Assembly (NCBI GenBank): GCA_947258975.1
Contig: CAMYKK010000004.1
Location: 1 to 64,000 of the forward strand
From: an uncultured Gammaproteobacteria bacterium
GTDB lineage: Bacteria; Pseudomonadota; Gammaproteobacteria; Arenicellales; JAANXG01
Direction: 5' to 3'
DNA length: 64,000 nucleotides
This document shows positions 8,559-16,585 of this stretch, in pieces (position 1 is the first letter of the stretch; the number at the start of each line of letters is the position of its first letter). The position numbers and the translations under genes were made by a program. The notes under the pieces were generated by a model that saw only the letters and a program-made list of their open reading frames with translations, did not search any database and was not told the DNA's origin.

Positions 8559-9538
8559 GGCAAGACGACCGTTTTGGGGTGCGGAAGTTTTCTAACTTCG
8601 TAGGTCTTTTGCACGTAAGTGCCGCGGTCGCGCCGCGGCGCCCGGGTTGTGCAAGTGGTTCTGAGGTAATACAAACCATCGTAGATATGGTAGCGGCTTA
8701 TTTCGGTTTCCGTCGGCGCTGATAGACCGTCAGGGATTAAGCAATTCAATGCGTGAATCTCGAAGAAACCGCTGCGGTGAAGGGTTTGCCGCAGGTAGCT
8801 CTCCTTGTACACATAACATTCGACGCTGCGTCGTGTGTCGACCGGGTAGCGCAGAAAATGCTCCAATTTCGTCTGTAGCGGCGAAACCCGAAACGTAGCG
8901 ATGATGGCGCGGTTCACCTTCAATGCCAGGCGCTCGTACAGTCCGGTTGTTCTGAGCATGAGCGATGCGATATCGGGATCGCAGATGAGCGCGTACTCGC
9001 AGTCACCCACCACCTTTGTGAGATCATGCAGGTGGCCGATGTGAACGCCGCATCCTTCGGCGTTGTTGTCAGTTTCCGATGCCGACGGTCCACGCCGTGG
9101 GTCCATCGGCTCGAAGTACTGAATCAGTCCTCCGTCCATAGACATCGCCTGTGACCGTAGGTATGGATTATTGTCGATAATAAGTACGCGGTCACCGCCA
9201 TGCAGATATCTCTCGATGGTGCGGAGCTGTTGCTGTTCGGATTCAGACGCGCCCGTTTTCTGCCGATACACGCACCTATGTTCGTGGTGCAGGCACGCCA
9301 AAGCGCTACGGCGGTTTAGCGCGCCGGCAAACGACTCGACCATGGCCTCATGGTGTCTGCGCGTCTCGCCGTTCGCGTTGACGGGACTAGGCACGCGCTG
9401 TTGTGACCTGTAAAAGCGCCCCAACGGCGTGGGCGTCAGCAGGCAAAGAAGGAGAGCCCGAAATCGCCGACGGTTTCGTGCCCGCACGGCAGCAGAAATT
9501 CTGAACAAATCAGCGATAGGTGGCATCTTCGGATGCAC
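8555..9538 (-). CDS. Unrecognised protein with a possible methyltransferase-like core
   Basis: A 327-residue protein I cannot assign to a family. The N-terminus is very Arg-rich (RARNRRRFRALLLCLL). Around residue 113 a strand-like VLIIDNNPYLRSQAMSM is followed by acidic IQYFEPMDPRRG. Around 180 EYALICDPDIASLML could be the carboxyl half of a Rossmann sheet, and the C-terminal order of strands recalls class I methyltransferases. No glycine-rich SAM motif is visible. The start codon ATG is at 9538; an alternative ATG lies four codons later. It is translationally coupled (4-base overlap) to the GT-B-like gene downstream, so the two products probably act together. Confidence 0.55.
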   Translation of the reverse strand: MHPKMPPIADLFRISAAVRARNRRRFRALLLCLLTPTPLGRFYRSQQRVPSPVNANGETRRHHEAMVESFAGALNRRSALACLHHEHRCVYRQKTGASESEQQQLRTIERYLHGGDRVLIIDNNPYLRSQAMSMDGGLIQYFEPMDPRRGPSASETDNNAEGCGVHIGHLHDLTKVVGDCEYALICDPDIASLMLRTTGLYERLALKVNRAIIATFRVSPLQTKLEHFLRYPVDTRRSVECYVYKESYLRQTLHRSGFFEIHALNCLIPDGLSAPTETEISRYHIYDGLYYLRTTCTTRAPRRDRGTYVQKTYEVRKLPHPKTVVLP

Positions 9539-9705
9539 GTGTCTGTTGCGGTTGAGTTGTCTCGTGGCCGGGCGGGGTAGGGGGCATCGGGCACGCTACC
9601 GCCCTACCGGGATCCCAACGTTGCCGGTATTTGAACCTGCGATGCATGTCGCATAATCTTGTTTGCCCAAGCGACGCCAGGTCCATGGACCGGCGTCATT
9701 AGCCG

Positions 9706-10302
9706 CTATGCCGTCGATCCGCGCCCAATCTCAGGATAGTTTCCGTCGTGCCAAAGCAACAGATGAGGCCGCTTTTCGAGCATCATCTTGTTGGCCGTAT
9801 ACTCATCTCGACGCAAGATCAAAACGCGGATCTTACGGCCGATGTAGCGCTCCGTTTTTCTGGTTAGGTCGTCCACGTTGTTGCGATTGATGTTGCCGAC
9901 CAATACCAGATCGATCAATCCCGAGTCCTTTCCCTCCGCGTAATCGTCCAGCAGCATCGCAAGCTCGAGGTCCCCGATGCGCTGGATCATGCTGTCCAGG
10001 ATCCGGTCCATGCCCAGGGCCTTCTTGACCATCGCGTTGAGCTCGGGGAACAGGGCATGTCGCGTGTTCGCCCGATACATGATCTGGCGTCCTTCGGGCT
10101 GGCTCTCGAGTAGGCCGGCGTCGGCGAGCTGGTGGAGTTCCTCCTTGACAAGGCTGGGTGAGGTACCAAACTCATTAGCGAGTTGGCGTAAATACGCGCG
10201 TTTATGGGGGTTTAAGAACAGACGCATCAGGATCCGCACCCGGGTCTTGGAGGTGATCAATCCGCCAAATGCGCTTTGTAACGAACTGGGATTTTCGTTC
10301 AT
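9706..10302 (-). CDS. Winged-helix regulator with nucleotidyltransferase-like C-terminal domain
   Basis: A 198-residue protein. Residues 18-85 form an ArsR-like winged helix (ILMRLFLNPHKRAYLRQLAN, then SPSLVKEELHQLADAGLLES). The C-terminal part (about 115-190) resembles an MNT/KNTase-type nucleotidyltransferase fold (GLIDLVLVGNINRNNVDDL) but lacks the usual GSxxxGxxxxxSDxD motif, so it is probably non-catalytic. Such proteins often sit at the edge of polysaccharide clusters and are likely transcriptional regulators of them. The gene is divergent from the methyltransferase gene at 10843, with a long intergenic region between them. Function is inferred from domain layout and location. Confidence 0.7.
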   Translation of the reverse strand: MNENPSSLQSAFGGLITSKTRVRILMRLFLNPHKRAYLRQLANEFGTSPSLVKEELHQLADAGLLESQPEGRQIMYRANTRHALFPELNAMVKKALGMDRILDSMIQRIGDLELAMLLDDYAEGKDSGLIDLVLVGNINRNNVDDLTRKTERYIGRKIRVLILRRDEYTANKMMLEKRPHLLLWHDGNYPEIGRGSTA

Positions 10303-10842
10303 ATTTTATGAACGATATTGGAAAATGACCGATTGTCAAGCATCCTCTTATTATTTGCCGTCATTCCACCAAACGCGCTGCCAGCATAATTGTTCTCCTG
10401 ACGCTCCAGGCTGTTATGTGTGCTTGGGTGCGTTCGCCTCCTAATCACGTGCGTACGCCGCATGTTTCCGGCCGTTAGCTGCGGACATGCCGACAGCCCC
10501 GCGTCGATGATGCCCCGGTATGCTTCCATCTTCCGCACCACCGCAGGCCAGCTCGCATACCGCATCGATTGGTTGTCCAGATCCGATCAAACCGAACCGT
10601 CTCGACCCGTAATAGATCGTCCGCCCTGTCACACCCGGCGTGTCGGTTAATGCCACCCACATTCAATCGCAACGCCGTCGTCCGTGACCCTGGGTGTAAT
10701 ATGCGGATTGCCCGTACGCCACCCGATTTTATAGGCATCGGCTCAGTTATTTTTGATCTCACTATTCCGGAAAAGGGCAATTTTGTCGGATCTATTTTGA
10801 TGTGGTCATGAAACATTCGGTTACGTATCGGAGGGATGGCGT
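10303..10842. other. 540-base divergent intergenic region with one repeat copy
   Basis: No convincing gene was found in this gap between the winged-helix gene and the methyltransferase gene. It should carry promoters for both. Positions 10673-10714 hold a degenerate copy of the TGGTGCAATA-type dispersed repeat described separately. Sequence from about 10735 to 10842 is visibly more AT-rich and leads into the Shine-Dalgarno GGAGGG at 10830-10835. Confidence 0.5.
10673..10714 (+). repeat. Dispersed repeat (TGGTGCAATA family), degenerate copy
   Basis: The segment CGCCGTCGTCCGTGACCC followed by TGGGTGTAATATGCGGATTG aligns without gaps to the copy at 45128-45167 at roughly three quarters of positions, counted by eye. 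It is non-coding here. Confidence 0.5.
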
Positions 10843-11601
10843 TTGAAAAGAGGATATCAGTTTGGGTTTTCGAGCAAAGGACATGCAATGTATGACATAC
10901 AGCATCGCGAGCATAAGGCGCGAACCATGGTGGCGGTTCTGGGAGATTTCTTGGATCAACCTCTCCATCAAATGCGCCTACTGAATGTCGGCGGCTCGGC
11001 AGGAATCGTTGACAATTATTTGGCCGACCGTTTTGGATGGGTAGTTGGCATAGATATTGACGAACCTGCGATCAAATACGCCCGAAAAAATTTCACAAAG
11101 GACAATTTGGAATTTCAAGTTGGAGACGCTCTTAAACTGCCGTTTCCGGATCACACGTTTGAAGTTGCTGTTTGTTCTCAGGTATATGAGCATGTACCGG
11201 ATCCCAGGAAGATGATGGATGAAATTTTCAGGATTCTTGTGGCGGGTGGAGTCTGCTACTTTGCGGCGAGTAACAGGCTGATGTGGAACGAACCGCATTA
11301 CAATCTACCGCTGCTATCTGTTATACCCCGACCGCTTGCACATTTCTATGTGAGGCTGCTGAGTCGGGGCACGCACTATCATGAACTTCATTACACTTAC
11401 TGGGGGCTCATGGATCTTGTGCGTCGTTTTGTCGTGCATGACTATACGCTGCGTATCATCCGCGAACCCAAAAAATATTCTGTGGACTACATGATCCGAC
11501 CTGACAGCGGTAAGGCTAAGCTTGCAGCATTCATTGCCGCCAACTGCCGGTGGTTGAATCCTGGTTATATCTGGTTGCTGCAAAAACCCGGGACACGGTA
11601 A
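10843..11601 (+). CDS. Class I SAM-dependent methyltransferase (Methyltransf_11 type)
   Basis: A 252-residue methyltransferase starting at TTG 10843, chosen because GGAGGG lies seven bases upstream; the next ATG (Met-16, at 10888) lacks such a site. Motif I is LLNVGGSAGIVDNYLADRFG (about residues 46-65), followed by VVGIDIDEPAIKYARKNF and the post-motif segment LKLPFPDHTFEVAVCSQVYE. The LPFPDxxFD-like signature is typical of Methyltransf_11 enzymes. It is the only plus-strand gene in the first 20 kb and is more AT-rich than its neighbours, suggesting separate acquisition. The acceptor is unknown; a lipid-linked sugar is plausible from context. Confidence 0.8.
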   Translation: MKRGYQFGFSSKGHAMYDIQHREHKARTMVAVLGDFLDQPLHQMRLLNVGGSAGIVDNYLADRFGWVVGIDIDEPAIKYARKNFTKDNLEFQVGDALKLPFPDHTFEVAVCSQVYEHVPDPRKMMDEIFRILVAGGVCYFAASNRLMWNEPHYNLPLLSVIPRPLAHFYVRLLSRGTHYHELHYTYWGLMDLVRRFVVHDYTLRIIREPKKYSVDYMIRPDSGKAKLAAFIAANCRWLNPGYIWLLQKPGTR

Positions 11602-11685
11602 GCAGCGCGTCGAGTGCGCAAAGTGGTGACAGCATTCACTCCTGCGGACCTTAATGCGGTAGGCAAACGCCGTGTTCTGCTGTAG

Positions 11686-12921
11686 CTAAGGCATTGGCGG
11701 AAGTGAGGTTGGCATGGTCGCAACTCTCTGATATAAGTCCTTGAACCTGCCTGCGATTACCGGCCAATCGTATTTTTCTTGGGCGTGTTGCTGCGCCGTG
11801 TTCCCGATTTTTCTTGCGAGCTGATCGTCATTCAACACGCGTTCCAGAGCACCACGCAGGTCCTCATGGCAACCGGGCTCAACGAGTATGCCGGTCTCAT
11901 TGTGAGTGATGACTTCGGGTATACCGCCCGCCTTGGTTCCTATGACTGGCAGACCAGCGGAGAAGGCCTCGATGAATACGACCCCTTGTCCTTCAGTGTC
12001 TCCTGAGGAGGCCTCGATCGACGGTGCAGCGAAAATATCGGCCGCTGCGTAAAAATCCGGTAGTTTAAAATTATCCACCTTGCCCCAAAATTTCACGATC
12101 TCCCCAATACGAAGTTCATGCGCCTGATGCTCAAGCTTGGGGCGATCTTCACCATCTCCCACTATCCACAGCCGTATGTTGATTCGATCCACTCGAGATA
12201 AATCCGCAATCGCTCGAATTAGATGAGTGACCCCCTTTTTTTCCACCAATCGGCCGACAAATAGAATGATTTTTACATCGTCTGATAGTCTGTCCCGCAG
12301 TCTATCCCGATGTCCGGTCATGAAGCGTTTAACGTCAACACCCATGGGGATAACTTCCAGGGGCGACTTTAATGACGGACTCGATATGGCTGAGGCGGTG
12401 GCGTTTGTGTTTGACGTCCATACCGCACTTTGGTTTATTGCAAAGTGTTTTAGCTTCTTCAACCAGGGGGCGTTGAGGGCAAATGCGTCTGCGCCGTGAA
12501 CGGTAACGATCGTCGGTAGTTTGAAAATCATTGTATTGAAGCCGCATGCCACGCCAGCCGGGACGATCCAATGGGCATGAAGAAGATCTGGTTTGGTCTG
12601 TTTGACCAGTCTGCGTATTCCCAGCGACATACCCGCCATGAATGCAGGTACTTGCAACCACAACAACGGATTACGCTTCAGGTTCAGTAATGCCCCTGAT
12701 CCATAGGCGAGTAGTTGCCATCTTCGCGGAAAGTAACCAAAGTAATTGACCCTCACCGGTGAATCCAGGGGCTGTTGCAGGCCCGTGCCGCCGGGCGCGA
12801 GCACGGATACGGAGACCCCGAGAGAGTGCAGGTTTTCAGCTAGATAACGAAGAAAAATCGATGCGGAATCGGCCTCGAAACGAGGATAACTGGAGGCTAC
12901 GAATAGAACGCGGATCGACAC
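11686..12921 (-). CDS. Glycosyltransferase family 4
   Basis: A 411-residue GT-B enzyme. The N-terminus VLFVASSYPRFEADSASIFL and the Gly-rich LAPGGTGLQQ are typical of GT4 enzymes of exopolysaccharide pathways. KIILFVGRLVEKKGVTHLI (about residues 218-236) starts the donor domain, and EGQGVVFIEAFSAGLPV provides the EX7E motif. It lies 2 bases after a GT2 gene and is the third gene of the minus-strand set TMTC-like GT-C, GT2, GT4 that follows pilA. It probably extends the glycan at the cytoplasmic face. Donor and acceptor are unknown. Confidence 0.87.
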   Translation of the reverse strand: MSIRVLFVASSYPRFEADSASIFLRYLAENLHSLGVSVSVLAPGGTGLQQPLDSPVRVNYFGYFPRRWQLLAYGSGALLNLKRNPLLWLQVPAFMAGMSLGIRRLVKQTKPDLLHAHWIVPAGVACGFNTMIFKLPTIVTVHGADAFALNAPWLKKLKHFAINQSAVWTSNTNATASAISSPSLKSPLEVIPMGVDVKRFMTGHRDRLRDRLSDDVKIILFVGRLVEKKGVTHLIRAIADLSRVDRINIRLWIVGDGEDRPKLEHQAHELRIGEIVKFWGKVDNFKLPDFYAAADIFAAPSIEASSGDTEGQGVVFIEAFSAGLPVIGTKAGGIPEVITHNETGILVEPGCHEDLRGALERVLNDDQLARKIGNTAQQHAQEKYDWPVIAGRFKDLYQRVATMPTSLPPMP

Positions 12922-12923
12922 GG

Positions 12924-13817
12924 CTAATCGTCTGTACGGCGGCGCCTCTCCTCCGAATTCCTATAATGCAAGGAGGACACCTGCTCTGAAAGAATCCCGA
13001 TCAAAAAAATGATCAGTGACGAGACGTACAACAACGCACTCATATTGGTGAACCGCGATTCATTGACATAGGTATAACCGTAATACACGGTGGCGATTGA
13101 GAACAGCGCTGCACTAATTGGCAGGAACAGCCTCATAGGTGAAAATAATGCGCCGATTTTCAAGATGATTACCAGAAAACGTACGCCGTCTTTGATGACA
13201 CTGATATTACTCTGGGAATTAGAGTCACGCTGTTTGGCCTCTATTTGAACATACGTTACCGAATAGCCGTTGCGAAAGAATGCCATCGTGCTCGTTGTGG
13301 GGTAAGAGAATCGGTTTGGCAGTAAATATAAGAAGTTCCTGAACGCCTTTGCGCGGACGGCGCGAAAGCCGGAGGTGAGATCCTCGATGTGATATCCCGT
13401 CATCAGGCTCGCGAGCCTGTTAAAACCGGTATTGGCCAACAGCCGCGAAAAGGATGCTTGGGTTTTGGCAGAGCGTGATCCGACCACCATGTCATAGCCA
13501 TCTTCAATCTTGCTCAACAGTCTTGCTATGTCTTTGACGGAGTGTTGCCCATCGGCGTCCATGAGCACGAGCACGTCGCCGGAGGCCGCGCGTGCGCCGG
13601 TCTTGATTGCGGCGCCGTTACCGACATTGTAGGGATGCTTTATGATCGTCACGCCCTCAATGCGAGGAATCTCCGGAGAAGAGCCGTCATCCACGACGAT
13701 GACCTCGGCATCCGGGTGCAAAGTCATGATCTGCGCGCACAACCGAGCAATGGTGTCTTGTTCATTGAAACAAGGAAGGATGATGCTCAAAGAAGTGTCA
13801 GCGTGCGTGCTTTTCAT
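12924..13817 (-). CDS. GT2 polyprenyl-phosphate hexose synthase-like glycosyltransferase
   Basis: A 297-residue inverting GT2 enzyme of the Dpm1/GtrB type. The GT-A domain has LSIILPCFNEQDTIARL (about residues 10-26), VIVVDDGSSPEI, and the metal-binding DxD in VLVLMDADGQHS. Two C-terminal hydrophobic segments (about 227-245 and 262-280) anchor it in the inner membrane, as in GtrB-like synthases. The expected reaction loads a sugar from a nucleotide donor onto undecaprenyl phosphate. Its start lies inside the end of the upstream multi-span GT-C gene (20-base overlap), which argues that it supplies lipid-linked donor to that enzyme (inference). Confidence 0.87.
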   Translation of the reverse strand: MKSTHADTSLSIILPCFNEQDTIARLCAQIMTLHPDAEVIVVDDGSSPEIPRIEGVTIIKHPYNVGNGAAIKTGARAASGDVLVLMDADGQHSVKDIARLLSKIEDGYDMVVGSRSAKTQASFSRLLANTGFNRLASLMTGYHIEDLTSGFRAVRAKAFRNFLYLLPNRFSYPTTSTMAFFRNGYSVTYVQIEAKQRDSNSQSNISVIKDGVRFLVIILKIGALFSPMRLFLPISAALFSIATVYYGYTYVNESRFTNMSALLYVSSLIIFLIGILSEQVSSLHYRNSEERRRRTDD

Positions 13818-15732
13818 CTCGGGACAGCTCGCGATTCAAGTGAGTCTCCCAGCGCGCCAGCGCCTTGGAGTCAATGCTGACTTTTGCGATGGAGTATTTA
13901 TTGGCATCTTTGGCTCGCGATAACGCATCCCTGGATTGGTCCCATTCTCCCGCTGCCGCCCAAAATCTTGATTCTAGCAGGGCGTAGTCCATCCGTGCGT
14001 GATGACGAAACGCTGTTCGCAGCGCCTCGGCCGCCCGGCCGTAATCTTTAGCATCACTATGTATTTTGGACTCAACCACATATAAATTCGCGGTTCGTGT
14101 CCGTTTGTTCTGGAAATCCGGATTGGCTTGCAGGGCCCGTATTAATCGAAGGGTATCGTCCGGCGTCAATGTCAGGCAGCGCTTTTCTCTTTGTTTCTGG
14201 AATATGAACTCGAGAGTCTGAGCAACCGCGGTGTCGTATCGTGACTCAGACAGACGGGACTCAAGCGATTCGAATTCGGCGTCATCCCATTCCTTACCTT
14301 GCAGGCAATGTACCACCGCCAGTTGCAGCGGCGGACTGGTGATGTCGGGGTTGATGGCGGTGGCTTTGGTTAAAAACTCCGCGGACTTTTCGAAGTTACC
14401 ATAGCGTAGCCAGACACTGGCCGCATTCTGCTGAGACCGATAGGATCCGGGGTGTTCCAGCGCCCAGACCGTTGCCAATGCCAGCGGGTTGCCCCACAAA
14501 GCGGCTGCGCGCGCCGTGGTGACGGCGGTGAGGATGCCGAAGATCACCAAAGATGCCTGGAGAAATTTGGACACATCGCTGGGAATGGTGAATAGATAAT
14601 AAACCATGGCAAAGAGTATTCCATACATTGCCAGGTAGTTGCGGTGCTCAAAGTAAAGTTCCAGGGGGAAGATTGTCGATTCCAACAAGTGGCTGATGAA
14701 AAACCAGATGATCGCGAAGGCGAGCACTGGATAACGGGTTCTGGATAGGAACGCGGTCAACCCCAGGCCAATCAAGCCGCCGACTGCTAACAGCGTCGAT
14801 ATTGGATCCAACAAAGATCGAGACAAGACATAATCATCATGAAAGATGCCCGTACCTTGACGGACGGGAACGATGATATGACCGAGGTAATCGAAAATTA
14901 TCCGGCTCTCGGTCATCAACCTTTCACTCATGGAGAAAGGCCGTGCGGCAAATCCCGACTGGATGGACGGAATTCGCCAGAGCAGCCAGGACACAAAGAC
15001 CGTAAGCGGAAGGAACAGAAAGACAGTCGCCCACCGGTTCCATTTCCGGGGCGAATCAACGCCTCCTTGGCGCAGAATCAAGTATTCGATCGCCAACGCG
15101 AACAGAAGGATGAGTACGCCGTTTTCCTTGCTCAAGGTGGCGAGCGTCCCGCCGATGGCGATTCCGGTCGACATCCATAAGTATCCGCCGGCGACATTCC
15201 TGGCGGCGGTGATGCGCCCGTGGGTGTAGGCCAGCAGGCCGATGACGGTGAACAGCATGGAAAGCTGGGCCATCCGCTGTACCACATAAAGCGTCGTAGA
15301 GACGTTGAACGGATGCAGCAACCATACGCCCATGGTGATCACGGCAATGGTCTGATTGCGGGCCTCTTGCTGTTGATTCATGACGCGGCACAGCAGCAAG
15401 CTGAGCCACGCCAGGGCCACTCCGGTGAGCAGGTGCAGTTGTAGATTGGTGCGTTTGAACCGGTATGGTGGAGACGGCCAGGTGTTGTCGTCGAGGAAAA
15501 ACGAGGCCAGCGCTACCGGGCGGCCCAACTCTCCGGCGGTGCCGGTCAGAATATACCGATAGGCGTCGCCGACATTATGCACCGTCTGCATGCCCTGCAG
15601 AGCCGGTATGTCGTCCAACAGAAAAGAACCCCTTAAACCGGGACTGTAGAGCCACCACGTCAGCGTGAGCAGGATGACGAGCGCCGCCGACGGAGCGACT
15701 GCAACGAACCTGTCTTTGAGAGGATAGCGCAA
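13798..15732 (-). CDS. TMTC-like multi-span GT-C glycosyltransferase with C-terminal TPR-like region
   Basis: A 644-residue inner-membrane protein. About ten hydrophobic segments occupy the first 420 residues, and a hydrophilic helical TPR-like region fills the rest. The first periplasmic loop has an acidic pair (SFLLDDIPAL) and RPVALASFFLD; later segments are NLQLHLLTGVALAWL, LLHPFNVSTTLYVVQRMAQL and LATLSKENGVLILLFALAIE. This order matches TMTC/DUF1736-type GT-C enzymes, whose eukaryotic members transfer mannose from dolichyl-phosphate-mannose to protein. It is the first gene after pilA on the same strand, behind a terminator, and overlaps a polyprenyl-phosphate-hexose-synthase-like gene. 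Pilin or another exported protein is a likely acceptor (inference). Confidence 0.75.
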   Translation of the reverse strand: MRYPLKDRFVAVAPSAALVILLTLTWWLYSPGLRGSFLLDDIPALQGMQTVHNVGDAYRYILTGTAGELGRPVALASFFLDDNTWPSPPYRFKRTNLQLHLLTGVALAWLSLLLCRVMNQQQEARNQTIAVITMGVWLLHPFNVSTTLYVVQRMAQLSMLFTVIGLLAYTHGRITAARNVAGGYLWMSTGIAIGGTLATLSKENGVLILLFALAIEYLILRQGGVDSPRKWNRWATVFLFLPLTVFVSWLLWRIPSIQSGFAARPFSMSERLMTESRIIFDYLGHIIVPVRQGTGIFHDDYVLSRSLLDPISTLLAVGGLIGLGLTAFLSRTRYPVLAFAIIWFFISHLLESTIFPLELYFEHRNYLAMYGILFAMVYYLFTIPSDVSKFLQASLVIFGILTAVTTARAAALWGNPLALATVWALEHPGSYRSQQNAASVWLRYGNFEKSAEFLTKATAINPDITSPPLQLAVVHCLQGKEWDDAEFESLESRLSESRYDTAVAQTLEFIFQKQREKRCLTLTPDDTLRLIRALQANPDFQNKRTRTANLYVVESKIHSDAKDYGRAAEALRTAFRHHARMDYALLESRFWAAAGEWDQSRDALSRAKDANKYSIAKVSIDSKALARWETHLNRELSRDEKHAR

Positions 15733-15747
15733 TGAACCAAGGTCAAT

Positions 15748-15776
15748 AAAAAAAGACCCCGGTCGAAACCGGGGTC
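15748..15776 (-). terminator. Rho-independent terminator of pilA
   Basis: On the minus strand the nine-base stem GACCCCGGT, loop TTCG and ACCGGGGTC are followed by seven T. The hairpin lies 26 bases beyond the pilA stop and separates pilA from the GT-C gene, so downstream expression would need read-through or its own promoter. Confidence 0.9.
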
Positions 15777-15801
15777 AGCAGTACATGTGTCAATAAAATG
15801 A

Positions 15802-16242
15802 TTACGACTTAGGACGACACTCCGGCGGCAGATACCGTGCTAGCACACCGTCAGTGGTGGGCGCCGCGCATTCAAAATTCACCGAACCGGCGCTCGTCGC
15901 GGGTGTCAGGGTCACCATCTGATCCTCGATCTTTCCCTCTGTGCCGTTGTAGGTAATGGTGATGATCCCCGAGACGCCCGAGATGTCTATCGAGGCGGTG
16001 TAATCGCCGTTGATTTTGCTGGGCTCTGCAACACCGGCCTGGGTGTTATTGGTGGGCAAATCACCCATCGCGACATAGTATTCGGCGACGCCGGTCTTGG
16101 CGGGTGACGCCAAGGCCAGGCCTTCCGACACCTTCGCGCGGATGGTGTAGTCCTGATAGGCCGGGATCGCGATCGCGGCCAAAATGCCAATAATGGCCAC
16201 TACGATCATCAGTTCGATAAGAGTAAAACCGCGTTGTTTCAT
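15802..16242 (-). CDS. pilA: Type IV major pilin
   Basis: A 146-residue prepilin. The start ATG at 16242 is fixed by AGGAG eight bases upstream and gives a six-residue leader, MKQRGF, with [20 protein letters not shown] as the N-methylated hydrophobic helix; Glu5 of the mature form is present. PilD would cut after Gly. A C-terminal disulfide loop is visible, [18 protein letters not shown], followed by RPKS, so the chain ends in Ser. The pilin assembles into pili in the cell envelope. A sigma-54-type promoter lies upstream, and the PilR/PilS genes follow further upstream on the same strand. The C-terminal Ser recalls the glycosylated group I pilins of Pseudomonas aeruginosa. Confidence 0.95.
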   Translation of the reverse strand: MKQRGFTLIELMIVVAIIGILAAIAIPAYQDYTIRAKVSEGLALASPAKTGVAEYYVAMGDLPTNNTQAGVAEPSKINGDYTASIDISGVSGIITITYNGTEGKIEDQMVTLTPATSAGSVNFECAAPTTDGVLARYLPPECRPKS

Positions 16243-16415
16243 CGTTACATCTCCTAGTTTCTTGGTGTTACACACCTGGTTACCTGTTACCTGGAATCAA
16301 AAAGTCACCTCAATTTACAAGGAACAGCGGCCGAGTCCTTGGCCGCAGGTTCCCTTACACCCCAGACATCCCCACTGAGTCAGCGTTGTTCAGTTCGCTG
16401 CGGTTGCTGTTTAAC

Positions 16416-16432
16416 TTGCAGAAACCGTGCCA
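16416..16432 (-). promoter_or_regulatory. Sigma-54 promoter of pilA
   Basis: The minus-strand sequence TGGCACGGTTTCTGCAA matches the -24/-12 consensus, with GG and GC exactly ten bases apart. It lies about 175 bases upstream of the pilA start and downstream of pilR, the expected PilR-RpoN control. Further upstream, AAAAATTGTC (minus strand, about 16565-16574) resembles the AT-tract plus TGTC pattern of PilR sites. Confidence 0.8.
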
Positions 16433-16585
16433 ACTCGGGGAGTTTGTCCGACTGATGTTTTTTTCATTTTGTAATCAGTAACTTGTCTCGATACACGTCG
16501 ATAGCAGAGGCAGTCCGATAAACGGTATTTTTTAGTGTATGGACGGGTTTCGTCACTTTGGCTGACAATTTTTGCCAGTTCCACC

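Noticed and set aside
9706-10302. MNT-type antitoxin of an MNT/HEPN pair
   Set aside because: No HEPN partner gene is adjacent, the catalytic motif is missing and an N-terminal winged helix is present, which points to a regulator.
10569-10811. Small plus-strand gene in the divergent region
   Set aside because: Its open frame runs through the dispersed repeat, with no ribosome site and no conserved-looking sequence.
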